Source: Oribacterium sp. KHPX15 (lineage in GTDB: Bacteria > Bacillota > Clostridia > Lachnospirales > Lachnospiraceae). From it: a stretch of DNA of 64,000 nt. The position numbers and the translations under genes were made by a program. The DNA lies in NCBI RefSeq assembly GCF_900107835.1, contig NZ_FNRG01000013.1:1-64000 (forward strand), in the 5' to 3' direction. The notes beneath the pieces were generated by a model. It saw nothing but the letters and a program-made list of their open reading frames with translations, ran no database searches and was not told the DNA's origin. Each line of letters starts with the position of its first letter. Position 1 is the first letter of the stretch. This document shows positions 33,672 through 42,209 of the stretch, piece by piece.

Positions 33672-33896
33672 AAATATTACGAGCGAATCAGAGAACTCAG
33701 GGAAGAAAAAAATCTCCCTATGAAGGCTATTGCCCACGAGCTTGGCATCAGCCAACAAACCTACAATGAATATGAAAAAGATTATCGTTCCAGAATTCCG
33801 GTCGAGCGATTGATTCTGCTTGCCCAATTTTATGATGTTTCCATGGACTACATTTCAGGTGTCAGTAATATCCGGAATTCTTTTCCGAAAGAATAA
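33669..33896 (+). CDS. XRE-family helix-turn-helix regulator
   Basis: This 75-residue protein is made almost wholly of a Cro/CI-type DNA-binding domain: YYERIRELREEKNLPMKAIAHELGISQQTYNEYEKD (HTH about residues 16-37), then the usual closing helices VERLILLAQFYDVSMDYISG. There is no effector domain. It is divergent from the Wzz-like gene and may regulate it; this is inferred from position only. Confidence 0.85.
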   Translation: MKYYERIRELREEKNLPMKAIAHELGISQQTYNEYEKDYRSRIPVERLILLAQFYDVSMDYISGVSNIRNSFPKE

Positions 33897-33945
33897 ACCA
33901 GCCCGCGTAAGTGGATTTTAATCCATTTACGTGAGCTGGTTTTAT
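33897..33945 (+). terminator. Intrinsic terminator after the XRE gene
   Basis: AACCAGC...GCGTAAGTGGATT / AATCCATTTACGTGAGCTGGTT followed by TTATAATTT. The stem has a small internal mismatch. Confidence 0.85.
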
Positions 33946-33969
33946 AATTTCTTGGGTGATTTCTTGGGC

Positions 33970-34017
33970 AAACCAGTGGGGACGGTTCTCTCCGGAGAGA
34001 ACCGTCCCCACTGGTTT
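33970..34017. repeat. Perfect 24-bp-arm palindrome (GGGGACGGTTCTC)
   Basis: AAACCAGTGGGGACGGTTCT followed by its exact reverse complement, centre TCCGGA. It lies between the XRE terminator and the rlmI stop. It is the same family as 36275-36326 and the degenerate copy at 58661-58690. Confidence 0.9.
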
Positions 34018-34035
34018 CTGTGTAACCTTTTTAAA

Positions 34036-35256
34036 TTACTTCTCGTCACAAACCTGGAAGATATAAAACTTAAGGTAGTAGCTGTTTTCATCCTTGGCCC
34101 AGAGGATAGGGTGGTCGGAGCACTGGGTGCGGTACTCTACCTGACGGAGGCGGCGGTGAACGGAGTTGGCTGCCTCGGCAATGGTCTTGGTGAAAAGCTC
34201 AGGAGTCATGAAGTGGCTGCAACTGCAGGTTGCGAGGTAACCACCGTCTTTTACAAGCTTGATGCCCTGCATGTTTATCTCGCGGTAGCCACGGATAGCT
34301 GCCTTTGTGGCTTCTCTTGATTTTGTAAATGCCGGCGGATCTAGGATCACAACGTCATACTTCTCCCCGGCTTTGTTGAGCTTCGGAAGCTCATCCAGCA
34401 CGTCAGCCACGCGGAAGTGAACTGTATCGGAAAGACCGTTCCTCTCAGCATTGGCAGTAGCCTGCTGCACCGCAAGCTCAGAGATATCGAGGCCCTCAAC
34501 GGAAGCTGCCCCGGCGATACCTGCATTCAAAGCAAATGTTCCCATGTGGGTGAAGCAGTCCAGCACCTTCTTGCCCTTGCAAAGCTTGTGGATAGATAGA
34601 CGGTTGTACTTCTGGTCAAGGAAAAATCCGGTTTTCTGACCGTTTACAACGTCCACCATATACTTAACGCCATTCTCTGTGATGAGAACATCAGTATCGA
34701 ACTCAGGCCCGATGAACCCCTTGTGCGGCTCCATGCCCTCTTTCTTTCTGACCGGGGCATCAGACCTCTCATAGATTCCTCTTATGCTAATGCCGTCTTC
34801 CTTCAAAATCTCAACCAGATCCTCAAGTATCATTTCCTTGAGTCTGTCGATTCCAAGTGCCAATGACTCAACCACCAGCACATCCTCGTACTTATCAACT
34901 GTGAGTCCCGGAAGCCAGTCAGCCTCACCGAAGATGACTCTGCAGGAACTTGTATCAACCACGGTCTTTCTGTAGTCCCAGGCATTCTTCACTCTCTTCC
35001 GGAGAAACTCTCTGTCGATGGGTTCCTTTCTCCATCTCGAAAGCATTCGAACTCTTATTTTGGAATTGTGATTTATAAAACCGTAACCCATGAAGAAGCC
35101 GTCAAAGTCGGAAACGGTGACTATATCTCCGTTTTCATATTCACCTTCATACCGGTCGATTTCATTATCAAAGATCCAGGCTCCGCCCGCCTTGATGGTG
35201 CGGCCCTCACCCTTTTTTAAAACTATTTTTCCGTTTGAAACCAAAGATTCTGACAT
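34036..35256 (-). CDS. rlmI: 23S rRNA (cytosine) methyltransferase, RlmI-like
   Basis: This 406-residue SAM-dependent methyltransferase has an N-terminal PUA-like RNA-binding domain (KKGEGRTIKAGGAWIFDNEI, DIVTVSDFDGFFMGYGFINHNSKIRVRML) and a Rossmann domain. The latter shows GQKTGFFLDQKYNR, VLDCFTHMGTFALNAG (SAM site), YDVVILDPPAFTKS and GGYLATCSCSHFM, with the catalytic-type cysteines of RlmI/YccW m5C enzymes. The target is probably 23S rRNA by family. A 3' fragment of a near-identical copy lies 5 kb away. ATG 35256 follows GAGGAG. Confidence 0.9.
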   Translation of the reverse strand: MSESLVSNGKIVLKKGEGRTIKAGGAWIFDNEIDRYEGEYENGDIVTVSDFDGFFMGYGFINHNSKIRVRMLSRWRKEPIDREFLRKRVKNAWDYRKTVVDTSSCRVIFGEADWLPGLTVDKYEDVLVVESLALGIDRLKEMILEDLVEILKEDGISIRGIYERSDAPVRKKEGMEPHKGFIGPEFDTDVLITENGVKYMVDVVNGQKTGFFLDQKYNRLSIHKLCKGKKVLDCFTHMGTFALNAGIAGAASVEGLDISELAVQQATANAERNGLSDTVHFRVADVLDELPKLNKAGEKYDVVILDPPAFTKSREATKAAIRGYREINMQGIKLVKDGGYLATCSCSHFMTPELFTKTIAEAANSVHRRLRQVEYRTQCSDHPILWAKDENSYYLKFYIFQVCDEK

Positions 35257-35454
35257 ATTGATCTCCTCTATAAGCGAATGTTTTTGGTCATTATGTGCCT
35301 TAAAAAAATATTATATCTGTGTTATGATTTCAAGCATATTCTACCAGTAACAAGCGGCTTTTGCCACAAAGTCAGAATAGTAACATAAAATCGGACTGTT
35401 TTGCCGGTTCGTGTTATATGTTTGTTATATCTTTTGAATTTCCGGAGGTAATCT

Positions 35455-36276
35455 ATGTACGATATAAAATGTGACACACATACACATACTTTATACAGCA
35501 GGCATGCCTACTCAACCATAAAGGAAAATGTTATCGAGGCCAAAGAAAACGGAATAGAGCTTCTGACATCCACAGACCATTTTTCGGAAATGCTCTGGCC
35601 GGAATATACTAATCTCAAAAACTATCAGTACCTTGCAACTTCTCCAACCATCTGGCCAAAGGAATGGATGGGCGTGACACTTCTCTCAGGCTGCGAGGTA
35701 GATATAGTGAATCTTGATGGAGGACTGTTCGGACAAGACATCAGCATCGACAAAAATATCGTCGGAGACCCCATAAGACCCACAAATCTGTATGAGCTGG
35801 TTACCAGAAAAATGGATTATGTAATCGCAAGCATACATGGAAAGGCATTTACAAAAGGGGCTGGCAGAAACCAGCTTACTGACATGTATATAAAGGCCCT
35901 TCAGGATGAGAAAGTTTTCATCCTCGGTCACCTCGGAAGAAGCGGTCTGGATGTGGATTTCAGGGCTATCGTTGATGCCGCAAAGAGTCTCAACAAGCTT
36001 CTTGAGGTTAATGAACACAGCTTTGAGTTTGGCAGCGAGGCGGAGGACAGCATAACCAGAAGCCGCTGCAAAGAGCTTCTTGAAATCTGTGCCGAGAAAG
36101 GCTGCAAGGTTTCCATCGCCACCGATGCACATATCTCAAACCTCATTGGCCGCTTTGAGAAGACAAAGGTTCTTCTTGAAGAAGTTCATTTCCCGGAGGA
36201 ACTCATCGCAGGCCTGAATAGAGAGTCATTCCTGAAGGCATTAAAAGAGTCAGGAATCAAAGGACGGACTGTGTAA
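35455..36276 (+). CDS. PHP-domain phosphoesterase (YcdX-like)
   Basis: This 273-residue metal-dependent phosphatase of the PHP family has all metal-binding motifs in order: HTHTLYSRH, TSTDHFSEM, LSGCEVDIV, VIASIHGKAF, ILGHLGRSG, LEVNEHSF and ATDAHISN. These resemble the trinuclear site of YcdX and related histidinol-phosphatase-like enzymes. The substrate is unknown. ATG 35455 follows CGGAGG. It is monocistronic and ends at the palindrome 36275-36326, which probably also terminates it. Confidence 0.9.
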   Translation: MYDIKCDTHTHTLYSRHAYSTIKENVIEAKENGIELLTSTDHFSEMLWPEYTNLKNYQYLATSPTIWPKEWMGVTLLSGCEVDIVNLDGGLFGQDISIDKNIVGDPIRPTNLYELVTRKMDYVIASIHGKAFTKGAGRNQLTDMYIKALQDEKVFILGHLGRSGLDVDFRAIVDAAKSLNKLLEVNEHSFEFGSEAEDSITRSRCKELLEICAEKGCKVSIATDAHISNLIGRFEKTKVLLEEVHFPEELIAGLNRESFLKALKESGIKGRTV

Positions 36277-36326
36277 GAGCCACCGGGGACGGTTCTCGCC
36301 GGCGAGAACCGTCCCCGGTGGCTCTT
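36275..36326. repeat. Perfect 26-bp-arm palindrome (GGGGACGGTTCTC), likely terminator
   Basis: AAGAGCCACCGGGGACGGTT...CTCGCC meets its exact reverse complement at 36300/36301. It overlaps the PHP stop codon region and is followed by TTC, and lies just before the convergent lipoprotein gene, so it may act as a bidirectional terminator. Confidence 0.9.
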
Positions 36327-36330
36327 TTCA

Positions 36331-37434
36331 TCATCTTCCCTTCACAAAGTCCATCAGCATTGCGTAAGTTCTCCAGAGCTCATCACCCATGCCGAGGTAA
36401 TCCTTCTTCTCTTCGCTCCAGACGTCACGATTCAGGAGATCCTTGTAATACTCATAAAACCCGTTTGCTCCGAAATGAGTCTTGCATTCATAGCCGTAAA
36501 CCTCGGCATCATCGGGATTGCCGTCGCAGTCCCACATGATGGTCTCGAAGGTTTCGAAAGTATGAAGCCATTCGTGGATATATGCCTCCTCGGGAACCGG
36601 GTTGTCATCAAACTTTGCCAGTAAAGCACCATTCTCAAAGGAATCGAGATAACTGTCCGTCTGAATCTGACTGAAACTGTAGTTTCCATCCATAACGTCA
36701 GGATAAGCCAGTCCCGCCCAGTCCTGGGCCAATGTCGGATCCTCGTGGTCTGCATATCTTGCAGTGCACATCACAGAATTGTAGTCAGAAAATGTATCTG
36801 CAAACTCCCCAAAGGATTCCGGAACCAACGAACACAGATCCTTGTCGAGATAAGTCACTTCATCACAGAGCTTTGTGGTGATCTCTACATTTACGAGTCC
36901 ATTGGTGTATTCACTGACACGATTGGCAAATCTCTCAGACATATCATTAAGCAGATACTCAGCCTCTTCATCGCTCATTTCCACATCCAAATGTACCTTT
37001 TTGCCATCAAAGCCTTTGCCGTCAACATTGACCCTTTTCACCACGATCCAAAGCATGGGCCAGTTGACCGAGTAAGCATTATCAACTGCCATGCTCATAA
37101 GCGCATCCCGGTCTTCTTCATCGATATCTTCAAGAAAATCGGAAATATTCGGGTTCAGTTTATCTTCTGTTATATCAAAAATACTGCCTTTTTCATTCTC
37201 TTCTTTGGAGGTTTCCGGTTCTCTGGATAACCTGGCTACATCCTGTTTAGCTGAAGACTTATTCTTCCCTTTTTCCTCCTGCGTGGCAGCTTCTGTTTCC
37301 TTCTGCACCTGTATGACAGCTTCCGTTTCCTTCTGCGCCTTAGGGGCAGCGGCCGATGACTTACATGCCGACAACACACACATTGTCATCGAAAGCAGAA
37401 CGGTCGAAAACATTATCCTTCTTTGTTTCTTCAT
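36331..37434 (-). CDS. Secreted lipoprotein, putative zinc metalloprotease (HExxH)
   Basis: This 367-residue precursor has a signal peptide and lipobox (VLSAC, Cys about residue 24). A Lys/Glu/Thr-rich linker with two copies of QKETEA follows, then a folded domain. EAYIHEWLHTFETFE contains HEWLH, a gluzincin-type HExxH zinc site, with a downstream Glu-rich segment; a metallopeptidase is plausible but the family is not identified. It lies 10 bases downstream of the S41 lipoprotein gene and is surely co-transcribed. It is anchored on the outer face of the membrane. Confidence 0.7.
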   Translation of the reverse strand: MKKQRRIMFSTVLLSMTMCVLSACKSSAAAPKAQKETEAVIQVQKETEAATQEEKGKNKSSAKQDVARLSREPETSKEENEKGSIFDITEDKLNPNISDFLEDIDEEDRDALMSMAVDNAYSVNWPMLWIVVKRVNVDGKGFDGKKVHLDVEMSDEEAEYLLNDMSERFANRVSEYTNGLVNVEITTKLCDEVTYLDKDLCSLVPESFGEFADTFSDYNSVMCTARYADHEDPTLAQDWAGLAYPDVMDGNYSFSQIQTDSYLDSFENGALLAKFDDNPVPEEAYIHEWLHTFETFETIMWDCDGNPDDAEVYGYECKTHFGANGFYEYYKDLLNRDVWSEEKKDYLGMGDELWRTYAMLMDFVKGR

Positions 37435-37444
37435 GATTTTTACC

Positions 37445-39286
37445 CTAGTACAAACTATTGATATATTCCGTCAGGTTCTTACGGTCATAGAACCTGTCGA
37501 ACTCGCCTATGAAGTAGTCAGGCTGTGCTCCCCTGTCCACATCATAGAAGGATCCGTTCTTCATGATGGAAAATCTTCTGAAACCCGATACCTGATACTG
37601 GCTTCCACCTGCTGTGGAGAAGCAGTGTACTGAGCATGATCCACCGCCGGATTCCTGTCCCAGCAAGGTTACCTTGTGAGAGGCTTTGAATGCATTCGGC
37701 GCAAGGTTTCCGCAGGAAAAGCTCACCGGTGATTCCAGGCAGAAAAGATGAAGGCCTTTTCCTGCCAGAGTGTCCTTCTCATCAAATTCCCCGTCCAGGT
37801 TTGTATCGATAGTGTATACAGCATCAGTCATAGCCCCTGAAAGTGTATTTTTGGCGCTGAGATCTGCCTGTCCCAAAAATGTTGCCATAACATACTCAGC
37901 CGTACAGGTATCGCCGCCCCCATTGATGGACAGATCCATAACAACATTTTCAACAGGACTGTTTTCCCTCAGTATCTGCTGGCAGGCATACTGCATTAAC
38001 CTGATGGTATCCGCATCGCTGTTATCCTCATCTGTCGGCTCGGCAAAATAGTCGATTTCCGGCTTTCTGTCCGTAAAGTGATCAAAAGTTATATATGCGG
38101 TATTCCAGATTTCCTCATACGCCGGAATCCCCTCAGGATAATGTTTATCCCGCGCAGTGCTCAACTCATCCCTGTCATTTCCCCAGGCTGTACCTGCGAG
38201 TCCCATCCCTATGGGGCTCACCATCCCGGTTAATTTGTCCCTGTCTGTCATATAGGATATTCCGTTAAACTGACTGTGCAGATCTCCGAGATAAAGATAT
38301 ATAAGCTTATATAATGCAGCTTCCGCCACTGTCTCATCTGAGCTTAAAAACTCACTCTTTAAGCCGGTTTCGCTGAGAAGCTTATCGAAACTTTCGATAT
38401 CATGGATCTCTTTTAATCCATACTGGTAGTCCAGGGCAAAACAGATCTCATTATATGAAAACTCCGCCAGCTCTTCACTCCATTTTTCGCTTCCGGAATT
38501 GAATATCTTCTTGAGATCATCATCCATATATGCCGCTATGATAACGCTGTCTCCATTATAAAGCGCCATATTCTCATAATAGCTGAAGATCACGTCACTT
38601 ACTGTCTGAAGCGGCGCGTAATAACCATCCTTGTCCCTTATAAGCTTTATGCCGTAGGGCTTAAGGTCAAATGTTACCACCTTGCCATATCTGTCTGTGG
38701 ACAGGCTGCTCTGCTGAAACAGTTTTGCGGTATTGGCGGTAAGGCACACCATATCTACCAACAGACTGTTATCCATTTTGAAAAAGGCATCGTAATCATT
38801 AAACTCGATGGTGTCATTTTCGAAATCAAAATCAAGCTTGTAGGCACCTCGAGCATACCCAGCTTGATTCCCGTCAGTCTCATACTTAAGTTCATAAAAA
38901 GGCTCTGCCGGATTATCACTTTCGTAAACCTGCTGAAGAAGTGAAGAAATATCTGCAACGGAAACATAAGGGATCACACTGCCATCCACAAAGTAAAGGT
39001 CTATTTCCTGTTTGTTATCTGCAGATGTAACATAAAGGGGCAAAGTTTTCTTTTCTATGCCTGCAGCCTCAACTGCTTCCTGTTCCTGCGATTCTGATTC
39101 TTCCGTTGACTTACCCTGAGCAGCCTCAACTGTTTCGTTTTCTGCAACAGTTGAAGCTCCTTCCGCAGCACCCACAGTGGCTTCGGCACTTCCGTTAGTA
39201 TTAACACTTGTGTTCGGTGTCTGACAGGCAGAAATATTCATTACCATCAACCCTGCCACAGCCACAGCCGCAATCCTCTTTCTCAT
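37445..39286 (-). CDS. S41-family peptidase-like lipoprotein
   Basis: This 613-residue precursor has a lipobox (NISAC, Cys about 21), then an acidic low-complexity linker (to about residue 85). A large N-terminal domain and a C-terminal tail-specific-protease domain follow. The latter has VVMDLSINGGGDTCTAEYV, the catalytic-serine region PVSFSCGNLAPNAFK and LLGQESGGGSCSVHCF. In S41 enzymes the serine lies in such an S-x-G-N segment; the Lys partner is not certain. It is first of a two-gene unit with the HExxH lipoprotein. ATG 39286 follows AAAGGAG. Confidence 0.78.
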   Translation of the reverse strand: MRKRIAAVAVAGLMVMNISACQTPNTSVNTNGSAEATVGAAEGASTVAENETVEAAQGKSTEESESQEQEAVEAAGIEKKTLPLYVTSADNKQEIDLYFVDGSVIPYVSVADISSLLQQVYESDNPAEPFYELKYETDGNQAGYARGAYKLDFDFENDTIEFNDYDAFFKMDNSLLVDMVCLTANTAKLFQQSSLSTDRYGKVVTFDLKPYGIKLIRDKDGYYAPLQTVSDVIFSYYENMALYNGDSVIIAAYMDDDLKKIFNSGSEKWSEELAEFSYNEICFALDYQYGLKEIHDIESFDKLLSETGLKSEFLSSDETVAEAALYKLIYLYLGDLHSQFNGISYMTDRDKLTGMVSPIGMGLAGTAWGNDRDELSTARDKHYPEGIPAYEEIWNTAYITFDHFTDRKPEIDYFAEPTDEDNSDADTIRLMQYACQQILRENSPVENVVMDLSINGGGDTCTAEYVMATFLGQADLSAKNTLSGAMTDAVYTIDTNLDGEFDEKDTLAGKGLHLFCLESPVSFSCGNLAPNAFKASHKVTLLGQESGGGSCSVHCFSTAGGSQYQVSGFRRFSIMKNGSFYDVDRGAQPDYFIGEFDRFYDRKNLTEYINSLY

Positions 39287-39363
39287 AACACTTCGCTCCT
39301 TTCACTTTACTTTGACACTTGAATATACGGCTAAAAGTCCGATTTTTATAATGTTAGTCCCAC

Positions 39364-39402
39364 AAAAAAACTCCCGGTCAAAATGACCGGGAGTTTTAAA
39401 AA
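39364..39402 (-). terminator. Terminator after rpiB
   Basis: ACTCCCGGTCA / TGACCGGGAGT with T-tracts on both strands lies 7 bases after the rpiB stop on the minus strand. Confidence 0.92.
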
Positions 39403-39408
39403 ACTATC

Positions 39409-39873
39409 TTATTCCTCTGCTGCCTTAAGCTTCTGTGTATCCTGAATCTCCATGATCATATTAACACGGGTCTCATGACGTCCGCCCTCGAACTTAGCAT
39501 TGATCCAGGCATCAACAATCTGCTTTGCAGTCTCGATACCGATGACTCTCGCACCGAAACATATAACATTTGCGTTATTGTGACGCTTGCTCATCTCAGC
39601 AGAATAAGGTTCGCTGCAACAGCAGGCACGAACACCGTCAACCTTGTTGCATGCAAGGCTGATGCCTACGCCGGTTCCGCAGATGGCGATACCGCCGTCA
39701 ACCTTTCCCTCTGCAACCATCTTTCCTACGCGGTATCCTGAAATCGGATAATTGAAGCTGTCTGTTGAATTGGTTCCAACATCAATCATCTCGATCCCTT
39801 TTCCCTCGAGATACTCCTTGATTTCCTTCTTCATATCTACTGATGAGTGATCATTTCCGATTACTAATTTCAT
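39409..39873 (-). CDS. rpiB: Ribose-5-phosphate isomerase B / sugar-phosphate isomerase
   Basis: This enzyme interconverts ribulose-5-P and ribose-5-P (pentose phosphate pathway). The 154-residue protein has IGNDHSSVDMKKEIKEYL, the catalytic cysteine in IAICGTGVGISLACNK, and RACCCSEPYSAEMSKRHNNANVICFGARVIG, typical of RpiB/LacAB. LacAB-type activity on galactose-6-P cannot be excluded. The frame extends 15 codons upstream, but GGAGAT precedes the ATG at 39873. It is transcribed alone. Confidence 0.93.
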   Translation of the reverse strand: MKLVIGNDHSSVDMKKEIKEYLEGKGIEMIDVGTNSTDSFNYPISGYRVGKMVAEGKVDGGIAICGTGVGISLACNKVDGVRACCCSEPYSAEMSKRHNNANVICFGARVIGIETAKQIVDAWINAKFEGGRHETRVNMIMEIQDTQKLKAAEE

Positions 39874-40047
39874 AACTGATCTCCATTCTATAAATTCTAT
39901 TTTAATGTAGCAGCTCATCCGGAACCCTGGTGACGGATGAACTGAAACATTTAAATTTGCTTTTTCTCCAAAAAGTATAACATAGGATATTTTATTTCTC
40001 TATAACATCACCCTTTGGTTCCTGCTGAGAAAAATTCAGCCAAACTT
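39874..40047. other. rpiB upstream region
   Basis: This AT-rich region should hold the rpiB promoter. No gene is visible. Confidence 0.4.
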
Positions 40048-40400
40048 GACCCATACTTCGATTTTCGTGTTTTAAGTCATACAGGACCCTGCTCCTGCTT
40101 GACCCATTCTCCGCTTTTCGTGATTTGAGTCATACAGAACCCTGCTCTTGCTTGACCCATTCTCCGCTTTTCGTGATTTGAGTCATACAGAACCCTGCTC
40201 TTGCTTGACCCATTCTCCGCTTTTCGTGATTTAAGTCATACAGAACCCTGCTCTTGCTTGACCCATTCTCCGCTTTTCGTGATTTGAGTCATACAGAACC
40301 CTGCTCTTGCTTGACCCATTCTTCATTTCTCGTGATTTGAGTCATACAGAACCCTGCTCCTGCTTGACCCATCCTCCGCTTTTCGAGTTATAAGTCAATT
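40048..40400. repeat. 53-bp tandem array 3 carrying the TGAC/GAGTCA motifs
   Basis: TTGACCCAT (GAC at 40048, 40101, 40154, 40207, 40260, 40313 and 40366) recurs exactly every 53 bp. In each unit (G/A)AGTCATACAG follows 26 bp later. The five central units are nearly identical (GACCCATTCTCCGCTTTTCG, GATTTGAGTCATACAGAACC, CTGCTCTTGCTT in succession); the first and last have drifted. It lies between the rpiB promoter side and the sugar-binding protein stop. Confidence 0.95.
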
Positions 40401-40447
40401 GATCATCACTTGATAGTTGACTCAAAAACATTATTTCGGATATGTAA

Positions 40448-41968
40448 TCAATCCAACAACGCCTTCGTATGCAGATACCCGGTATCCACTATCATATCCT
40501 CATAGTTCTCAGCCGTCACAACTAAAGGAAACAACTCGATAGCGGGCACCACAATCGCCCCGTTCTGGTACATCTCAGCGTCCGTGATCTCAATCTCTGT
40601 GCCGTGATATATGTCGTCCACAAGCTCTGTTATACTGAAAGCATACTGCGCAGGATCGTAAAATACAGACATTGACTGCTTTCCCTGAAGTATCCTGTCC
40701 AGAGCCTCTTCACTTGAACCGTCTCCGGTTATGACCGGCATAGTTCCTCCATATGTGCCGTCCATAACGGCCTCAGCCATCGCCCTGGATACGCCTCCCG
40801 CAAGCACATCGTCAATACATATAACAGCATCAAGATTTCCGGAGGTATAAACCTCGGCAAGAAGCTCCTTCATACGTTCATAGGCCTCAGACTCACTGTT
40901 GTCCAATGTACTCACCTGCTCAAGCTCTATCTGCCCGGAAGGTATAACAAGGGCTCCGGAATCGATATACGGAAACAATGCTTCCATCAGACCCGGGAAC
41001 CTGAAGTACAGGGTCTCATCCGACATGTCTCCCGTAAAGATTTCCGCGGTCTTTGGCTCCTCCGCTGTAGCATGCTTGAGATCCAGCGCATCAACGATGT
41101 AATTACCCATGGTTTCACCCACATGGTAGTCATCACATCCAAAAAGGAAATTCACACCGTCTGTTCTCATGGGTACATGATCGATGGCGACAACATAGAT
41201 ACCCGAGTTTTTCACCTGTGTAAGCTCCGCTGCAAGGGCTTCCGACGAAACATCCCCGGGGGCCACAAATATGATCCCCGCTCCTTCTTTTACCAGCTCT
41301 TCGATATCCTCAATCTGCTTTTTAACCAGCTTATCTTTATGGAATCCCTCCACTGAAGGGCCTTCCTCCAGAGGCTGCTCCACAGCATATTTAAAGTCTG
41401 CATTATATCCGGAAGCATGAAGCACCTTATCAATCTGCTTCTCCATAAGCATCCACTTTTCACATTGCTGATCCGGGAAGGAGAAGCCTATAAGCTCTCC
41501 GTTTCCTCCGATGATATCGAGGTTTTCAATGTCATTGGGCGGCGCCACGTTCTCTTCGATCAGATATTTTGAGGCTGTGGTTTCTTCTTCTGATTCATCT
41601 CCTGTAGGAGTGTTCTCATCTGCCGCTGTACTGCTGCTTTCCGAGACCTCCTGTGTCTCATTGATTCCGGATCTGATTCTCTTCCCCAGGAAAATGCAGA
41701 AAAGCAGAAAAACAAAGAAAATGATACTGCCGATGGCAAACTTTACCATCATCTTATGTTCTGTAAGCCGTCTTTTTTTATGGGATTTTTCATGCTCATC
41801 ATGGAGATTCTGATTAACATTCCTCTCATTCATCCTGATGGATTTATGATGAAGACTCTCCCACTGGTACTCCGGATCTATCTGCACCCTTTTCCTTTTG
41901 GGCTTTTTGACAGTATTTTTATGATCATTCTTGAGATTTTCTTTTTTAGTTTCGTTATCCTTATCCAA
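40448..41968 (-). CDS. Membrane-anchored periplasmic-binding-protein-like (sugar-binding) protein
   Basis: This 506-residue protein has a basic cytosolic tail of about 72 residues and one membrane helix (MMVKFAIGSIIFFVFLLFCIFLG). An acidic linker follows, then a type I periplasmic binding fold of about 370 residues: GFSFPDQQCEKWMLMEKQID, GAGIIFVAPGDVSSEAL, VVAIDHVPM, AVICIDDVLAGGVSRAM, VITGDGSSEEAL. This is the fold of xylose/ribose-binding proteins, but it lacks a lipobox and has no ABC permease or ATPase genes nearby, so it may be a sensor partner rather than a transporter part. The start is TTG 41968 with GGGGGAG just upstream. Confidence 0.8.
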   Translation of the reverse strand: MDKDNETKKENLKNDHKNTVKKPKRKRVQIDPEYQWESLHHKSIRMNERNVNQNLHDEHEKSHKKRRLTEHKMMVKFAIGSIIFFVFLLFCIFLGKRIRSGINETQEVSESSSTAADENTPTGDESEEETTASKYLIEENVAPPNDIENLDIIGGNGELIGFSFPDQQCEKWMLMEKQIDKVLHASGYNADFKYAVEQPLEEGPSVEGFHKDKLVKKQIEDIEELVKEGAGIIFVAPGDVSSEALAAELTQVKNSGIYVVAIDHVPMRTDGVNFLFGCDDYHVGETMGNYIVDALDLKHATAEEPKTAEIFTGDMSDETLYFRFPGLMEALFPYIDSGALVIPSGQIELEQVSTLDNSESEAYERMKELLAEVYTSGNLDAVICIDDVLAGGVSRAMAEAVMDGTYGGTMPVITGDGSSEEALDRILQGKQSMSVFYDPAQYAFSITELVDDIYHGTEIEITDAEMYQNGAIVVPAIELFPLVVTAENYEDMIVDTGYLHTKALLD

Positions 41969-42052
41969 TGATCTCCCCCATTATCCATTGGGAACGGTTT
42001 TTATCTTATCCAATCCTGTCCCCGTCTGATTATACCCCTCGCTTCATTATAC

Positions 42053-42081
42053 TAAAAAAGGACCGGTATAAAACCGGTCCT
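42053..42081 (-). terminator. Terminator after uraA
   Basis: AGGACCGGT / ACCGGTCCT followed by TTTTTTAG on the minus strand. Confidence 0.85.
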
Positions 42082-42209
42082 CATAAATCTTTAAAGATTT
42101 TTTAATCTGAAGTGTAAATGTCGAGCTCCATTCATATCCGAATTGCTGCTATGAAAGCAGTATCCGATTAAGAATGATCTGTGAGCACTTCGATTCTTTG
42201 GTTATCGTC

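Noticed and set aside
33519-33827. Minus-strand frame over the XRE gene
   Set aside because: It is antisense to a clear HTH gene with conserved motif; codon pattern belongs to the plus strand.
40048-40400. TGAGTCA as a eukaryotic AP-1-type site
   Set aside because: Identity of a 7-mer has no meaning in a bacterial genome; no bZIP protein is expected.
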